DNA from: Collinsella sp.
GTDB lineage: Bacteria > Actinomycetota > Coriobacteriia > Coriobacteriales > Coriobacteriaceae
Length of the DNA stretch: 64,000 nt
Direction of reading: 5' to 3'
Assembly (NCBI GenBank): GCA_019414055.1
Contig: DXMV01000024.1
Coordinates: forward strand, 62,001-126,000
The notes under the pieces were generated by a model. The model did not search any database, was not told the origin of the DNA, and worked only from the letters and a program-made list of their open reading frames with translations. Below are positions 27,891 to 36,127 of this stretch, in pieces (the first letter of the stretch is position 1; the number at the start of each line of letters is the position of its first letter). Both the position numbers and the translations under genes were made by a program.

Positions 27891-28190
27891 CTACTCGCCA
27901 TCCTCCAGTTTGATGAGGATCTTGCGATAGCCACCGTACTCGCCATTAAGTGCCTTGGACACGCGGCTCACCGTGGTGGACGAAGCGCCGGTGCGGGCCT
28001 GAACCTCAACATAGGGCTCGCCCTCATCCAGATAACGCGCGACCTGCAGGCGCTGAGAAAGATCGCAGATCTCGCGCGGTGTGCAGATATCGGTTAAAAA
28101 CGCCTGGATATCGTTCTCGTCGTCCAAAAGACTAAATGCGTGGACCAGCTGCTTGACATCAGGCTTGTCAAACATGTTCTCGATATTCAT
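27891..28190 (-). CDS. YerC/YecD family TrpR-related regulator
   Basis: A 99-residue all-helical DNA-binding protein of the TrpR superfamily. Typical features are FLTDICTPREICDLSQRL, followed by the helix-turn-helix (VEVQARTGASSTTVSRVSKAL). TrpR itself senses tryptophan; the effector of the YerC/YecD branch is not established, so no regulon is proposed. It ends in its own terminator and probably has its own promoter in 28191-28320. Confidence 0.92.
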   Translation of the reverse strand: MNIENMFDKPDVKQLVHAFSLLDDENDIQAFLTDICTPREICDLSQRLQVARYLDEGEPYVEVQARTGASSTTVSRVSKALNGEYGGYRKILIKLEDGE

Positions 28191-28515
28191 CGATCACCGC
28201 CAAACCCGCCAAAAGGCATCGAAGTTGATACTGACATCGGGCATCGTTCGCCCGTTCTATGCAATAAAACTAATGCATGGGGCATTTGCCCGTAGCAGTG
28301 TAGCACACCACCAAACTAAAGTGACAAGACTCTCTGTCAGCGGCACGTTTTTCAGGACGAACGCCGTTTAGAAACCGAATGCGCACGTAAGCTCCACGAA
28401 TATTTGAGACAATGGGCGCCCAAACACCGCGGCGCGCCCGCGCAACCATCCAAGTCGCCGCCGCAAGCCGCTTCACGCGACGCCAGCAACCCCGGCGCAA
28501 GAAAGGATTCACGCC
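28191..28515. other. Divergent intergenic region, no gene seen
   Basis: 325 bases separate the divergent YerC-like and small membrane-protein genes. No convincing ORF or hairpin was found. TACACT read on the minus strand near 28296-28301 could be a -10 box for the regulator. For the rightward gene only GAAAGGA, 8 nt before its ATG, is clear. Confidence 0.4.
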
Positions 28516-28881
28516 ATGCGCTTTATGCTTAACTGGCTCTTCACCTCGATCGCCATCGCGATCGCCACGTTCCTCGTCCCCGGTATCCAACCCTTCGGCT
28601 TTGCCGAGGCCTGGGTCTGCTTTGCCTTTGTGGGACTGTTCCTCAACATCGTCGATTCGTTCGTCAAACCGTTCCTCACGGTCATCTCGCTGCCGCTCAC
28701 GATCATTACGCTCGGCATTTTCCAGCTCGTGCTCAACAGCTTTATGCTGGAGCTCGCGAGCTACCTGTCGGTCAACCTGTTGGGTGTCGGCATCTCCATC
28801 GCCGGCTTTGGCTCGGCCTTTATGGGCAGCATCCTAGTGTCCATCATGCGCAGTATCCTCGATAGTATTGCCGAAGAGTAG
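28516..28881 (+). CDS. Four-helix membrane protein, phage-holin-like family (Phage_holin_4_2 type)
   Basis: A 121-residue protein with four hydrophobic helices (about 5-25, 30-50, 55-78 and 85-112) and a short acidic tail. The pattern FVGLFLNIVDSFVKPFLTVISLPLTIITLGIF matches the family often labelled phage holin family 4 superfamily IV. It is widespread in bacterial chromosomes and usually not phage-derived. Function unknown. The start follows GAAAGGA. A terminator hairpin is at 28918-28947. Confidence 0.85.
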   Translation: MRFMLNWLFTSIAIAIATFLVPGIQPFGFAEAWVCFAFVGLFLNIVDSFVKPFLTVISLPLTIITLGIFQLVLNSFMLELASYLSVNLLGVGISIAGFGSAFMGSILVSIMRSILDSIAEE

Positions 28882-28917
28882 AACGCCCCCGACACACAAA
28901 CGCATCGGACCAAATCA

Positions 28918-28947
28918 AAGGCCGCCCATCGCAAAATGGGCGGCCTT
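28918..28947 (+). terminator. Terminator
   Basis: An 11-bp stem (AAGGCCGCCCA with TGGGCGGCCTT, 8-nt loop) followed by TTATTT, 37 nt past the small membrane-protein gene. It may also serve the convergent Rrf2 gene. Confidence 0.85.
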
Positions 28948-29016
28948 CTTATTTGCCAAGTCTCAGAGGGCAAGAAAATCTACCATTTCCACCCCATCCC
29001 AACATGGCAGGTGGGG

Positions 29017-29445
29017 TTAGATGACGTAGTCGTAGCCATGGTTGGGAGCGACAAGTTGATCGAGCGTCACGCCGTCGAGGTAGTCGTTGATGAGCTTGTC
29101 CAGGTTCTTCCACACGTCGAGCGTGGGGCACTCATCAGCTCGCGAGCAACCCTTGCAGTCGCCATCCAGGCAGGCGACCGGCGCCAGACTGCCCTCGGTC
29201 AGGCGCAAGATCTCGCCCACCGTGTACTGCTCGGGCGGGCGCGTGAGCACATAGCCGCCGCCCTTGCCGCGCATGCCCGAGAGCATGTTGGCGCGCACGA
29301 GCGTCGCCAGAATATTCTCGAGGTACTTCTCCGAAATACCCTGACGCGCCGCAATCTCTTTAAGCGGGATACGGCCTGTCGCCTGGTGCTCGGCCAAGTC
29401 GACCATAACGCGCAGGGCGTACCTGCCCTTAGTAGAAACCAACAT
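29017..29445 (-). CDS. Rrf2 family transcriptional regulator
   Basis: A 142-residue winged-helix regulator of the IscR/CymR family. The start MLVSTKGRYALRVMVDLA is diagnostic, and the wing GMRGKGGGYVLTRPPEQYTVGEIL is present. Four cysteines in CLDGDCKGCSRADEC could hold an Fe-S cluster. The spacing C-x4-C-x2-C-x5-C differs from canonical IscR, which has three Cys. It is divergent from cysK, and a 40-bp palindrome lies between them. Control of cysteine synthesis, as by CymR, is the most likely role; Fe-S sensing is the alternative. Confidence 0.9.
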   Translation of the reverse strand: MLVSTKGRYALRVMVDLAEHQATGRIPLKEIAARQGISEKYLENILATLVRANMLSGMRGKGGGYVLTRPPEQYTVGEILRLTEGSLAPVACLDGDCKGCSRADECPTLDVWKNLDKLINDYLDGVTLDQLVAPNHGYDYVI

Positions 29446-29600
29446 ATATAGTGCTGCCTTTCGGTCTTTTAGTCCGTTGAAATTCTAGCCGAAAAATTGG
29501 CTTTGAAAATACCCGTTCCGGTCAAGATGGTTAATCAACTTGCAATAATCTCCTATTTCCTATTGCATTACTAGGCTTTGGTGTCTACTATGCTTCCCAA

Positions 29601-29640
29601 CAGCTAAACGAACAACCTATAAGGTTTATGGGTTTAGCTG
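29601..29640. promoter_or_regulatory. 40-bp nested palindrome upstream of cysK
   Basis: Outer arms CAGCTAAAC (29601-29609) and GTTTAGCTG (29632-29640) are perfect inverted repeats. Inside them is AACCTATAAGGTT (29614-29626), a second palindrome with nearly the same centre. The site lies about 60 nt upstream of the cysK ATG and in the intergenic space of the Rrf2 regulator. It fits an operator for a dimeric regulator; a leader-RNA hairpin is also possible. Confidence 0.55.
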
Positions 29641-29698
29641 CTAGACGCACCGTAAAACCACACGGTATCCAGTCATTTGAACGCTTTGGAGGTTCATC

Positions 29699-30637
29699 AT
29701 GAGCAAGGTTTACACGTCCATCGATCAGCTTATCGGCCACACCCCGCTCCTGGAGCTCACCCACTTTGAGGCCGATGAGGACCTCAAGGCCCGCGTGCTC
29801 GTCAAGCTGGAATACTTCAACCCCGCCGGGTCCGTTAAAGACCGCGTCGCCAAGAACATGATTGACGAGGCCGAGAAGGCCGGCAAGCTCGTGCGCGGCG
29901 GTGACTACACCATCATCGAGCCCACGAGCGGCAACACCGGCGTCGGCATCGCCTCGGTGGCGGCGGCTCGCGGCTACAAGGTGATCATCACCATGCCCGA
30001 GACCATGTCCGTCGAGCGCCGCAAGCTGATGCAGGCATACGGTGCGCAGCTCGTGCTCACCGACGGCTCCAAGGGCATGAAGGGCGCTATCGCCAAGGCC
30101 GAGGAGCTGCAGAAGGAGACCCCCAACAGCATACTCGCCGGCCAGTTTGTGAACCCCGCGAACCCGGCCATCCACAAGGCCACGACCGGCCCCGAGATCT
30201 GGGATGACACCGACGGCCAGGTCGACATCTTCGTCGCTGGCGTTGGCACCGGCGGCACCGTGACCGGCGTGGGCGAGTTCCTCAAGGAGCAGAACCCCGA
30301 GATTAAGGTCGTCGCCGTCGAGCCCGCCACCTCCCCGGTGCTCTCCAAGGGCCAGGCAGGCCCGCACAAGATCCAGGGTATCGGCGCCGGCTTTGTGCCC
30401 GACGTCCTCGACACCCAGGTCTACGACGAGATCATCCCCGTCGAGAACGAGGACGCCTTTGCCACCGGCCGCGCCGTGGGCCACAAGGAGGGCGTGCTCG
30501 TGGGCATTTCGTCCGGCGCCGCCGTGTGGGCCGCGCTGCAGCTGGCCAAGCGCCCCGAGAACGAGGGTAAGACCATCGTGGCCCTGCTTGCCGACACCGG
30601 CGAGCGCTACCTGTCCACGGCACTGTTCCAGGACTAA
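29699..30637 (+). CDS. cysK: Cysteine synthase A (O-acetylserine sulfhydrylase)
   Basis: This PLP enzyme makes cysteine from O-acetylserine and sulfide, 312 residues. The PLP lysine lies in NPAGSVKDRVAKNMI, and the substrate loop is PTSGNTGVGIA. The phosphate-binding glycine loop GVGTGGTVTGVG and the C-terminal GISSGAAVWAAL are intact. GGAGG precedes the ATG. No serine acetyltransferase gene is adjacent. The upstream palindrome and divergent Rrf2 regulator suggest local control. Confidence 0.97.
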   Translation: MSKVYTSIDQLIGHTPLLELTHFEADEDLKARVLVKLEYFNPAGSVKDRVAKNMIDEAEKAGKLVRGGDYTIIEPTSGNTGVGIASVAAARGYKVIITMPETMSVERRKLMQAYGAQLVLTDGSKGMKGAIAKAEELQKETPNSILAGQFVNPANPAIHKATTGPEIWDDTDGQVDIFVAGVGTGGTVTGVGEFLKEQNPEIKVVAVEPATSPVLSKGQAGPHKIQGIGAGFVPDVLDTQVYDEIIPVENEDAFATGRAVGHKEGVLVGISSGAAVWAALQLAKRPENEGKTIVALLADTGERYLSTALFQD

Positions 30638-30750
30638 GGGCCCGTCACTTGTCGATAGACCCAAGGCACGCCGGTCTGCCCTCTCTTCTGGCTGCCTGAG
30701 CCCATCCCAACAGGGTGTCCCACAGGACGCCCGAACTTGCTACAATGTCT

Positions 30751-30789
30751 GCGGCGCGGAACCAGCCTCCCGCGCCGCTTTTCTTTTTT
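30751..30789 (+). terminator. Strong terminator between cysK and mnmA
   Basis: A 9-bp GC-only stem GCGGCGCGG/CCGCGCCGC with a 10-nt loop is followed by TTTTCTTTTTT. It starts 114 nt after cysK and ends 30 nt before the mnmA ATG. A TACAAT box at 30741-30746 lies immediately upstream, so mnmA transcripts started there would carry the hairpin at the 5' end. Confidence 0.85.
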
Positions 30790-30818
30790 GGCCGCATGCC
30801 ACCAAGGAGAACCTCCCC

Positions 30819-31919
30819 ATGCACAACAAGCGCGTGCTCGTCGCCATGAGCGGCGGCGTCGATTCCAGCGTGACCGCGTATCTGCTCAAAAGCCAGGGCT
30901 ACAAATGTGTCGGCGCCACCATGCGCCTCACCTGCCCCGCACCCGGCCCCGCCACGGGCATGAGCAAAGTCGACCGCGACATCGCCGATGCGAAGGCCGT
31001 CGCCGAGCGCCTAGGCATTCCGCACCATGTGCTCGACTTGCAACAGACGTTCGACCACAGCGTTATCGAGCGTTTTGTGAACGCCTACCAGGAGGGACTG
31101 ACGCCCAATCCGTGCATCATCTGCAACCGCCACATTAAGTTTGGCGCGCTGCTCGATGCGGCGCTGGACATGGGCTGTGACTACATCGCAACGGGACATT
31201 ACGCCAAAACAAGCCATGCGCCCGATGGCACCTGGCAGCTGCACCGCGGCGAAGACCCCAAAAAGGACCAGAGCTACTTTTTGTATTCGCTTACGCAGGA
31301 GCGCCTGGCGCACACGATTTTTCCGCTGGCAGGCTTGGACAAAGAGCGCGACGTGCGCCGCATAGCCGCCGAGCAGGGCTTTACCAACGCCAAGAAGGCC
31401 GAAAGCGAGGATATCTGCTTTATTCCAGACGGTGACTACGCGGGTTATATCGAGCGCCGCTGCGGACATCCCGCCGCACCGGGCGACATTGTGTGGCGCG
31501 ACGGCAGCGTGGTCGGGCGCCACAACGGCGCGCTGCGCTACACCATCGGCCAGCGCAAGGGCCTGGGCGTTGCGATGGCGCATCCCGTGTACGTAACGGG
31601 CGTCGACGCCGCCAACAACACCGTGCATCTGGGCGAGGCCGAGGACCTAACCGCCTCGGCGCTAACTGCCGATGAGTGGATCTGGAGCGCGCCGGACGCA
31701 CACATGGAGGCGGAGCTCGATGCCGGCGGCATTCGCGTAGGTGCCAAGTACCGCTACCGTCAGAAAGACCAGGCAGCAACCCTTACACGTGGCGCCGGCG
31801 GACAAATGCTGCTAACTTTTGACGAGCCGCAACGAGCCATCGCCCCCGGCCAGGCCGTTGTAGTCTATCGCGGCGACATCGTCCTGGGCGGCGGCACCGT
31901 GACCGGCGCACTTAAGTAG
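30819..31919 (+). CDS. mnmA: tRNA-specific 2-thiouridylase MnmA
   Basis: The enzyme inserts sulfur at uridine-34 of tRNA Lys, Glu and Gln, using ATP and a sulfur relay. It has 366 residues. The PP-loop is AMSGGVDSSVTAYLL. The two catalytic cysteines fall in NPCIICNRHIKFG and SEDICFIPDGDY. The C-terminal barrel is present (GAKYRYRQ, FDEPQRAIAPGQAVVVY). AAGGAGAACCTCCCC precedes the ATG. The frame is open far upstream but overlaps cysK out of frame and was trimmed. Confidence 0.96.
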   Translation: MHNKRVLVAMSGGVDSSVTAYLLKSQGYKCVGATMRLTCPAPGPATGMSKVDRDIADAKAVAERLGIPHHVLDLQQTFDHSVIERFVNAYQEGLTPNPCIICNRHIKFGALLDAALDMGCDYIATGHYAKTSHAPDGTWQLHRGEDPKKDQSYFLYSLTQERLAHTIFPLAGLDKERDVRRIAAEQGFTNAKKAESEDICFIPDGDYAGYIERRCGHPAAPGDIVWRDGSVVGRHNGALRYTIGQRKGLGVAMAHPVYVTGVDAANNTVHLGEAEDLTASALTADEWIWSAPDAHMEAELDAGGIRVGAKYRYRQKDQAATLTRGAGGQMLLTFDEPQRAIAPGQAVVVYRGDIVLGGGTVTGALK

Positions 31920-31927
31920 CCGCAGGT

Positions 31928-33301
31928 TTATCGCTGCACGTGTCGAAGTACCTCAACAGCGGCACCAACCTCGATTACGCGACGCTCGAGGCCGCGGCGG
32001 ATGGCCTCGAGTCGACCCTCCGCCGTGGCCCATTTGCTCTGCGAAAGAATCTCGATCGCCTCATCAACAAATCCGTTGAGCCGCGATGAATCGAACCAAT
32101 CGAGCGAGTCCGCAAGCGCCAGCTGGACGGAAGGGTCGGGCCCAAACGGCTTAGCGGAAAACCCAAACTCCCCAGCCGCGAGCAAGACGGTTGGCACGTT
32201 ATACCACAGACAGTTGCCGCTATCGAACAGCGGTGCAGGTTTTATCTCCAGGGTGTCGACATTACGGATGATGCCGAAGTTTCGCCAATGGCGGTCGCTG
32301 TTGGCCAAAAGGGCATCGCAGACAATCATCTGCGACATAGACCTTCTCACAGCGACCTCATCGGCACCATGCTTGCCAAGGTAGCGACAGTATCGATCGT
32401 ATGTCGAGTCTCCCCGCTGGCTACCAAGTGCGCCCTTAACGTAAACAGCCGGAACGTATTCCTCGCGGCCGTCAAGAAAGTCGTCGCACAGACACACAGG
32501 GCCATCGAACATCCGCTCAACCGTATAAGGAACAAACTCGCCCTCCGACAGCAAGCGACGATGCAGAGCCGTTGCAACCGCCTCGTTAAAGGGACGCTGA
32601 TCGTCCACGCCGCATCCTTTAGCCAAAACGCGAATGCCGTTTCGGATCATCCACGATTTAGGGAGCTCGCCCTCGGACGTGTTATCCGGATTTTTAAGAC
32701 CGATGCCTTCCAGCCAACCCGAACGCCCCTCGGGCGCCGATCGCTCAAATTCGTTCTCAAAGTAATTGAGGTTTCGCCATTCGAACCCGTCGCATTCTGC
32801 CGGCCGCAGCCAATAGCAATCCGAAAGCGAGAGACCCAGGCACTGAACCGGCACCTCAATGCCACTGGCAATTCCCAGCTCGCGGTAGCGCGAGATAAGC
32901 CCAGGACGAACATCGGGCACCGACCGATGCCCCCACCACACGTTGAGCTCCCGTTTATTCACCGCAGGAGAAGAGCTCGAGCATGTGCCAAACGGCATTC
33001 GTTGCGCATCGAGGACCTCGGCGATTTCGAAGGGAAACTCACGCGTCGGATCAAATGAGACATGCGCGACCTCATGGTCGGCCGACATCAGCGTAAACTT
33101 GCGTCCCACATCGGCCGCAGGACGGCGTCCCCGCTTGCGGACCTTTTGATAGGCGAGCGCAGAATTGTACTCGACCAACTTCCGGCCGCCCACAATATCG
33201 CACACAAGCGTTCCCGATGCGGCAAGTTGAGATATGCGGGCTTTCGTAACGCCCAACAGGCGGGCAGCATCACCCATAGACAAGTACTCAGACGTGTCCA
33301 T
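31928..33301 (-). CDS. HTH domain fused to HipA-type kinase
   Basis: An N-terminal helix-turn-helix of the excisionase/MerR type (about 4-50: SMGDAARLLGVTKARISQLAASGTL, then GRKLVEY) is followed by a HipA/CtkA-like kinase. The kinase signatures are SWMIRNGIRVLAKG (candidate ATP-binding lysine), ALLANSDRHWRNFGIIRN (catalytic NxDRHxxN loop) and PAPLFDSG (metal-binding Asp). HipA kinases are toxins that phosphorylate tRNA synthetases or other proteins and normally pair with a separate HTH antitoxin. Here the DNA-binding part is on the same chain and no partner gene is adjacent. Start ATG 33301 was chosen; GTG 33313 and ATG 33310 are alternatives. Ends 9 nt from the mnmA stop, convergent. Confidence 0.75.
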   Translation of the reverse strand: MDTSEYLSMGDAARLLGVTKARISQLAASGTLVCDIVGGRKLVEYNSALAYQKVRKRGRRPAADVGRKFTLMSADHEVAHVSFDPTREFPFEIAEVLDAQRMPFGTCSSSSPAVNKRELNVWWGHRSVPDVRPGLISRYRELGIASGIEVPVQCLGLSLSDCYWLRPAECDGFEWRNLNYFENEFERSAPEGRSGWLEGIGLKNPDNTSEGELPKSWMIRNGIRVLAKGCGVDDQRPFNEAVATALHRRLLSEGEFVPYTVERMFDGPVCLCDDFLDGREEYVPAVYVKGALGSQRGDSTYDRYCRYLGKHGADEVAVRRSMSQMIVCDALLANSDRHWRNFGIIRNVDTLEIKPAPLFDSGNCLWYNVPTVLLAAGEFGFSAKPFGPDPSVQLALADSLDWFDSSRLNGFVDEAIEILSQSKWATAEGRLEAIRRGLERRVIEVGAAVEVLRHVQR

Positions 33302-33380
33302 ACACCGCATCACCTCGTTAAGTAATTTACACGTTTAGTTAATAGATTACAGACATCATAATACTAAACAACCCAAAGTG

Positions 33381-33406
33381 AAAAAAGGCCCGAGAAATCG
33401 GGCCTT
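33381..33406 (-). terminator. Terminator of the M42 peptidase gene
   Basis: A 9-bp stem AAGGCCCGA/TCGGGCCTT with a 4-nt loop is followed on the minus strand by TTTTTT, 33 nt past the peptidase stop. Confidence 0.88.
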
Positions 33407-33439
33407 AGCGATTGGTCAGCCGAGTCGCAAGCTGCTCCC

Positions 33440-34459
33440 CTAGCGCTGAACGTAGGCGCGAACCAGCTCGTAGGTATTGCGCACGCCGTCGATGTGGCTG
33501 CGCTCGTAGTTGTGGCTCGCGTACACGCCGGGGCCGATCAGACCATGGCGAATGTCGTAGCCGGCCGAGAGCGTGGCCTCGACGTCGGAACCGTAATGCG
33601 GGTACACATCGATGGCGTAATCGAGCTCCAGCTCGCGCGCGATGTTGGATAGTGTGGTTACCAGGTCGTAGTTGTACGGACCGCCCGAATCCTTAGCGCA
33701 AATCGAAACCATGCGCTCGGTGCAGCCCAGGTCGTCGCCCACGCAGCCCATGTCCACGCTGATCATCTCGCGCGTGTCGGCCGGCACAAAGGCACCGCCG
33801 TGACCGACCTCCTCGTACACGGTAAAGAGCAGCGACACCTTGCGCGAGAGCGTCACCTCGCCAGCGGCGACGGCACGCGCCAAGCCCAGCAGAATCGACG
33901 CCGACAGCTTGTCGTCAAGGAAGCGACTCTTAATGTAGCCGCTCTCCGTCACCGTGGTGCGCGGATCCATAGCGATGATGTCGCCAGTCTGAATACCCAG
34001 CTCGAGCACATCGTCCTTGCTGTCAACGTTCTCGTCGAGCAGGATCTCCATGTTCTTCTCGATGGCCTTGACCGGCTCATCGGCCACATGCGCCGAAGGC
34101 TCGGTATTGAGGACCACACCCGTGTAGACATTGCCATCGCGCGTGTAAACGGTGCAGTTCTCGCCATCGGCCGTAGACCACTGATGCCCGCCGAGGGTCG
34201 TGGGACGCAGGCGACCATTGTCCTTAATGGAGCGCACCATGGCGCCCAGGGTATCGACATGGCTCGCCAAGACAAGCGGCTCGCCCTCACCACCAAGCTC
34301 AACGAGCACATTGCCCTTGTTAGAACGCTCGGGCCCAAAGCCCATATCGCGCAACGTTTCCATCAGATAATCAGTCGCCGCACGGGTATAGCCCGTAGGC
34401 GAAGCAATCGAGGTAAGCGCCTTCAACTGGTCAGTAATATAGGAGAGCGTAGAATCCAT
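33440..34459 (-). CDS. M42 family aminopeptidase
   Basis: A cytosolic metallo-aminopeptidase that forms large tetrahedral complexes, 339 residues. Metal ligands and catalytic residues are visible in LASHVDTLGAMV (His), SRFLDDKLSASILLGL (Asp), YEEVGHGGAFV (Glu pair), ISVDMGCVG (Asp) and VYASHNYERSHIDGVRNTY (His). The start was set at MDSTLSYITDQL; upstream in-frame GTG 34468 or TTG 34471 has a better-spaced AAAGGG and could be used. Transcribed alone. Confidence 0.93.
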   Translation of the reverse strand: MDSTLSYITDQLKALTSIASPTGYTRAATDYLMETLRDMGFGPERSNKGNVLVELGGEGEPLVLASHVDTLGAMVRSIKDNGRLRPTTLGGHQWSTADGENCTVYTRDGNVYTGVVLNTEPSAHVADEPVKAIEKNMEILLDENVDSKDDVLELGIQTGDIIAMDPRTTVTESGYIKSRFLDDKLSASILLGLARAVAAGEVTLSRKVSLLFTVYEEVGHGGAFVPADTREMISVDMGCVGDDLGCTERMVSICAKDSGGPYNYDLVTTLSNIARELELDYAIDVYPHYGSDVEATLSAGYDIRHGLIGPGVYASHNYERSHIDGVRNTYELVRAYVQR

Positions 34460-34666
34460 CTTGGACACCAAAGTCACCCTTTCATATCGAATTAAACCCA
34501 CAGCAACGATACCACCGCGAACCATCTTTTTACCTAGCGAGATGGCCCATCGAGCTCTTCAGAACTGCGCCCGCCACGATAAGCAGATACAAGGCGCCAT
34601 CCAACAATGCGCCCCTCACATCCCGCCTTTCCGGCACCCCGGCATCTGAGAAAAGAACGCAGGCGA

Positions 34667-34777
34667 TCCCGGGCTTCCCTCCGGGCGCATTCCGCAGGAC
34701 GTAAAAGGCCCCGCCGCGCAACGCGCGCAGCGGGGCCTTTTACATGTCCGAGGACGCGCCCGGAGGGAAGCCCGGGA
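34667..34777. terminator. Nested double inverted repeat with terminator core
   Basis: A perfect 22-bp outer stem (34667-34688 with 34756-34777) encloses a second stem, GTAAAAGGCCCCGC with GCGGGGCCTTTTAC plus flanking GGAC/GTCC. The inner hairpin ends in TTTT on both strands and is a good bidirectional terminator for the dehydrogenase gene ending at 34795. The outer GC-rich stem is unusual for a simple terminator. The rest of 34460-34794 shows no gene. Confidence 0.7.
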
Positions 34778-34794
34778 CCGCCGACGGGAGTAAT

Positions 34795-35962
34795 TTACTC
34801 AGCCGGGCAAATCTTCTTGAAGAGCTCGATGACGTCGTCGAGCGTCGCCTCGCGCGGGTTGCCCGGGAAGCAGGCGTCAGCCATGGCGTCCTTGGCCAGG
34901 ACCTCGATCTCGTCGGCCTTCATGGCCTCGCAGACGTGCGGGATGTTCACGTCGGCGGAGAGCTGCTTGACGGCGGCGATGGCGGCGTCGGCAGCCTCGT
35001 CGGTGCTCATGCCCGTGGTGTCAACACCCATGGCGACGGCAACCTTGGCCAGGCGCTCGGCGCAAACCGGCTTGTTGAACTCCATGGCGATCGGCAGCAG
35101 CATGGCGCAAGCGACGCCGTGCGGGGTGTCGTAGTGAGCGGACAGGGTGTGAGCCATGGCGTGGTCGATGCCCAAGCCAACGTTGGAGAAGCCCATGCCG
35201 GCGACATACTGACCAAGAGCCATGCCCTCGCGGCCGGAGCCGGGCTGGCCGGACTTGGCCTCGGCGACGGAGTCGCGCAGGTTCTCGCTGATCAGCTTAA
35301 TGGCCTCAAAGTGGAACATGTCGGAGAGCTCCCAGGCGCCCTTGGTGGTGTAGCCCTCGATGGCGTGGGTCAGAGCGTCCATACCAGTGGAAGCGGTAAG
35401 GCCAGCGGGCATGGAAGCCATCATGTCGGGGTCGACGACGGCAACCTCGGGGGCGTCGTTGGTGTCGACGCACACGAACTTGCGGACCTTCTCGGGGTCG
35501 GTGATGACGTAGTTGATGGTCACCTCGGCAGCAGTACCGGCGGTCGTCGGCACAGCGATGGTGAACACGGCGTGGTTCTTAGTGGGAGCAACGCCCTCGA
35601 GGCTGCGGACATCGGCGAACTCGGGGTTGTTGATGATGATGCCGATGGCCTTGGCGGTATCCATGGAGGAACCGCCACCGATGGTCACGATAGCGTCAGC
35701 CTCGGCGGCCTTGAAGGCCTCGACGCCGTCCTTGACGTTCTGGATAGTGGGGTTGGGCTTGATCTCGGAGTAGAGGGCTCCAAGCGATGCCGGCGGCGTC
35801 GAGCTCGTCGGTCACCTTAGCGGTAACGCCAAACTTAACCAGATCGGGGTCGGAGCAGACGAAGATCTTCTTGTAGCCGCGACGCTGGAGCTCACCGGGG
35901 ATCTCCTTGATGGCGCCGGAACCATGATAAGAAATGGTGTTGAGAACGAAACGATTAGCCAT
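34795..35962 (-). pseudogene. fucO: Lactaldehyde-reductase-type iron alcohol dehydrogenase, frameshifted
   Basis: This is an iron-containing group III alcohol dehydrogenase of the FucO type. The frame starts at MANRFVLNTISYHGSG with GGGAGG upstream and is open through DELDAAGIAW. The homologous continuation ALYSEIKPNPTIQNVKDG lies in another frame, and the shift is explained by one extra base near 35779. Downstream the frame is intact to the end: GGGSSMDTAKAIG (NAD site), TTAGTAAEVTINYVIT, and iron-site histidines in DALTHAIEGY and IDHAMAHTLSAHYDTPHG. No other lesion is visible, so either a recent mutation or a sequencing error is likely. Confidence 0.85.
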
Positions 35963-36058
35963 TGATAGCCTCCCATCGTGTGCGGGGCACCCATTACGCC
36001 CCACGCTATGAGTCCCATCCTAACGCTTTTGAAACGAAAAACACGTGAGAACGTCAAA

Positions 36059-36077
36059 TTGTTAAAGCGTTTCAACA
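36059..36077. promoter_or_regulatory. LacI-family-like operator candidate
   Basis: The sequence TGTTAAAGCGTTTCAACA has a CG-centred imperfect palindrome (14 of 18 symmetric) typical of LacI/GalR or CcpA-like sites. It lies about 100 nt upstream of the fucO start. No LacI-type gene is in the window, so this is only a candidate. Confidence 0.3.
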
Positions 36078-36091
36078 GAAGATGAAAAAAT

Positions 36092-36124
36092 AATGCGGCA
36101 AAGGGACGGCCCCTCTGCCGCATT
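36092..36124 (-). terminator. Terminator of the DUF1275 gene
   Basis: A 9-bp stem AATGCGGCA/TGCCGCATT is followed on the minus strand by a T-rich run (ATTATTTTTTC), immediately after the stop at 36128. Confidence 0.85.
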
Positions 36125-36127
36125 CGG

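Noticed and set aside
28516..28881. Prophage holin
   Set aside because: The family name says holin, but no other phage gene is nearby and the family is common in ordinary chromosomes.
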